From the NCBI GenBank assembly GCA_045616165.1, contig JAZLGF010000021.1, forward strand, positions 1 to 62,339: a DNA stretch of 62,339 nt. Reading direction: 5' to 3'. The stretch is from RGIG5612 sp045616165. GTDB taxonomy: Bacteria > Bacillota > Clostridia > Lachnospirales > Lachnospiraceae. The position numbers were made by a program, and so were the translations under genes. This document shows positions 61,072 to 62,339 of the stretch, in pieces; positions within the stretch are counted from its first letter, which is position 1, and every line of letters begins with the position of its first letter. The notes under the pieces were generated by a model, which saw only the letters and a program-made list of their open reading frames with translations, searched no databases and was not told where the DNA came from.

Positions 61072-62028
61072 ATGAAAAAAGTAATAATTGCTATATTAGC
61101 GTTAATTATAATTTTAGGGCTAGTGGGGTGTTCTTCAACACCTGACGGAACAGATAAACAGACATCAGACCCGACAGCTGAAACTACCCAAACAGAAGTT
61201 CAAGGTATTTTTCAAAATAGCATTTCTGCAGGCGATCAACACACAGTAGGATTAAAAGCTAACGGAAGGGTTGTTGCTGTGGGACGAAATGATGACGGTA
61301 GTTGTGACGTTTCGGACTGGAAGGATATAGTTGCAGTTTCTGCGGGCCAAAGTTTTACAGTAGGATTAAAATCCGATGGAACGGTTGTTGTCGCGGGAAT
61401 GTACGGATACGGTCAAGACTACTGTTTGGGCTGGAAGGATATAGTTGCAGTTTCTTCGGGTCCTTATCATATAGTAGGATTAAAATCCGATGGAACGGTT
61501 GTTGCTGATGGAATGAATGATAACGATCAATGCAACGTTTCGGACTGGAAGGACATAGTAGCAATTTCTGCGAACTATAATCATACAGTAGGATTAAAAT
61601 CCGACGGAACGGCGATTTCTGTGGGAGGACCTTGCCGTGGTGCAGACAATGTTTGGAACTGGGAGGATATAGTAGCAATTTCTACGGGCTATAATCATAC
61701 AGTAGGATTAAAATCTGACGGAACGGTTGTTGTCGCAGGAGATAACGAATTTGGTCAACGCAACGTTTCAGACTGGAAGGATATAGTTGCAGTTTCTGCG
61801 GGCCAAAGTTTTACAGTAGGATTAAAATCCGACGGAACGGTTGTTGCAGTGGGAGATAACGATGATGGGCAATGCAACGTTTCGGACTGGAAGGATATAG
61901 TAGCAATTTCTGCAGGCTATAGTCATACAGTAGGATTAAAAGCTAACGGAACGGTTGTAGCTGTTGGAAATAACTATGACGGTCAATGTGACATTTCAAA
62001 ATGGAAAAAAATAAAAGCATCTAAATAA
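61072..62028 (+). CDS. Seven-repeat RCC1-like surface lipoprotein
   Basis: 318 residues. A lipoprotein signal ends in L-V-G-C (Cys20), followed by a T/S/D-rich linker (~21-50). From residue 51 seven repeats of 38 residues follow, each like SAG-x4-TVGLKSDGTVVAVG-x9-VSDWKDIVA, the RCC1 pattern; seven is the number of blades in a closed propeller. Several repeats are nearly identical in DNA. No enzyme domain. Probably a surface binding protein; ligand unknown. AAAAGGAGC precedes the ATG. Confidence 0.85.
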   Translation: MKKVIIAILALIIILGLVGCSSTPDGTDKQTSDPTAETTQTEVQGIFQNSISAGDQHTVGLKANGRVVAVGRNDDGSCDVSDWKDIVAVSAGQSFTVGLKSDGTVVVAGMYGYGQDYCLGWKDIVAVSSGPYHIVGLKSDGTVVADGMNDNDQCNVSDWKDIVAISANYNHTVGLKSDGTAISVGGPCRGADNVWNWEDIVAISTGYNHTVGLKSDGTVVVAGDNEFGQRNVSDWKDIVAVSAGQSFTVGLKSDGTVVAVGDNDDGQCNVSDWKDIVAISAGYSHTVGLKANGTVVAVGNNYDGQCDISKWKKIKASK

Positions 62029-62073
62029 GAAAACTGATTGCTTGTCATAAACAAAAATCAGAGGAGTTATTAG

Positions 62074-62100
62074 AAAAGAATCTCGCAAGAGATTCTTTTT
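62074..62100 (+). terminator. Terminator after the RCC1-like gene
   Basis: Perfect 11-bp arms AAAAGAATCTC (62074-62084) and GAGATTCTTTT (62089-62099) with a GCAA loop and T run. Confidence 0.9.
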
Positions 62101-62131
62101 AGTTAAACAAAGTTTATAGAATGCTAAGTAG

Positions 62132-62221
62132 TGTTATAATAAAAATATTAAAAATTTTTTGAGGGGGGCCGGTTGGCAAAGAGTTTGTTTTGCCATTTCT
62201 GAACAAAGGAGAGATTTGCTT
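62132..62221 (+). promoter_or_regulatory. Promoter and structured leader of the last gene
   Basis: Extended -10 TGTTATAAT (hexamer 62135-62140). The ~75-nt leader contains a G run (62163-62168) and a hairpin with arms TGGCAAA (62174-62180) and TTTGCCA (62189-62195). AAAGGAGAG precedes the ATG. Confidence 0.55.
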
Positions 62222-62339
62222 ATGACAGGAGAAGAGATGTGGTTCAGTTTTTGCAAAAGAGAAAATCTAGACATAAATTCACCACATGATACATGGAAAT
62301 TTTGTGGAGGAGGACCATTTGCAGATGAACTGGCCAGAC
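62222..62339 (+). CDS. Partial gene, probable ASCH-domain protein (N-terminus)
   Basis: The first 39 codons only, cut by the window edge. The text MTGEEMWFSFCKREN followed by DTWKFCGGGPFADELA resembles the start of ASCH-domain proteins, which typically begin with an EMW-x-F helix and a W-x-FG-D/P-x-ADELA segment. ASCH domains bind RNA or modified nucleosides. The GGG-P in place of the usual GDxP is a small difference. AAAGGAGAG lies 10 nt upstream. Confidence 0.55.
   Translation, partial: MTGEEMWFSFCKRENLDINSPHDTWKFCGGGPFADELAR

Noticed and set aside
60827..61075. Plus-strand frame of 82 codons between the ATPase and RCC1-like gene
   Set aside because: Overlaps the end of the ATPase, runs through the terminator, and lacks an SD.
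61355..61678. Minus-strand frame of 107 codons with repeats
   Set aside because: Mirror of the RCC1-like repeat DNA; repeats follow the plus-strand coding periodicity.

Overview
The window is a low-GC (roughly one third GC by eye), gene-dense bacterial chromosome segment. The gene set points to an anaerobic member of the Clostridia (Bacillota): redox repressor Rex, a PyrR-attenuated pyrimidine operon with the class 1B PyrD/PyrK pair, NCS2 uracil permease, ArgR, RqcH, QueH, a giant 2-hydroxyacyl-CoA dehydratase activase-like protein, DUF512 radical SAM and DUF5711 proteins. I cannot place it to genus from sequence alone.

Layout. 1-330: edge of a structured, non-coding repeat element with a tandem array of four hairpins. 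331-3823 (minus): PHP phosphoesterase, ABC-F ATPase, esterase. 3914-11859 (plus): maf, a membrane-anchored alpha/beta hydrolase, rex, yebC, DUF512 radical SAM, der, plsY with a long acidic tail, and a membrane MutS-like ATPase. 11873-22673: the pyrimidine region. A PyrR attenuator precedes pyrC-carB-pyrK-pyrDB-pyrF-pyrE-pyrB(I); a second PyrR attenuator precedes pyrR-uraA. carA is absent. 22722-26422: argR-recN-lipid kinase-plsC. 26419-28784: rqcH and mntP, divergent. 28862-31874: two-component system and ung. 31876-36141: the 1421-residue activase-like protein. 36181-38391: rhomboid-like membrane protein, Nudix, queH. 38539-41992: accessory stretch with a secreted protein, a large structured repeat element, GNAT, a membrane protein and a coiled-coil lipoprotein. 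42070-45193: PLP decarboxylase and adenine deaminase. 45198-46699: a two-gene toxin-antitoxin-like module lying between two partial copies of tRNA-Lys, with the intact tRNA-Lys beyond. 46774-51410: trmB, a small Cys-rich protein, rhomboid protease, HIT, CDF transporter, murG. 51497-55364: SAH/MTA deaminase, adenosylhomocysteinase-like protein, pgi. 55361-59236: small conserved protein, sirtuin, and a coiled-coil/DUF5711/CvpA membrane trio. 59318-end: tRNA-Cys, a DUF4143-type ATPase preceded by three direct repeats at 23-nt spacing, a seven-repeat RCC1-like lipoprotein, and the start of a probable ASCH-domain gene.

How it works together. The pyr genes cover de novo UMP synthesis apart from the CPSase small subunit, with uridine-nucleotide feedback through PyrR and coupling to uracil uptake. 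Downstream genes handle purine and SAM by-product salvage (adenine deaminase, SAH deaminase, SAH hydrolase). Many promoter-proximal genes (maf, rex, argR, rqcH, mntP, the 36181 gene, trmB, the 51497 deaminase and the 55630 gene) have a good -10 box only 6-7 nt before the start codon and no Shine-Dalgarno, so they are probably read from leaderless mRNAs, while operon-internal genes carry normal ribosome binding sites.

The most interesting accessory features are the structured repeat elements at 1-320 and 39221-39650, the tRNA-Lys-bounded nucleotidyltransferase module with its paired 9-N21-9 operators, and the DUF4143 ATPase with its 23-nt iterons. All functional calls are from motif recognition by eye; no database search was run.
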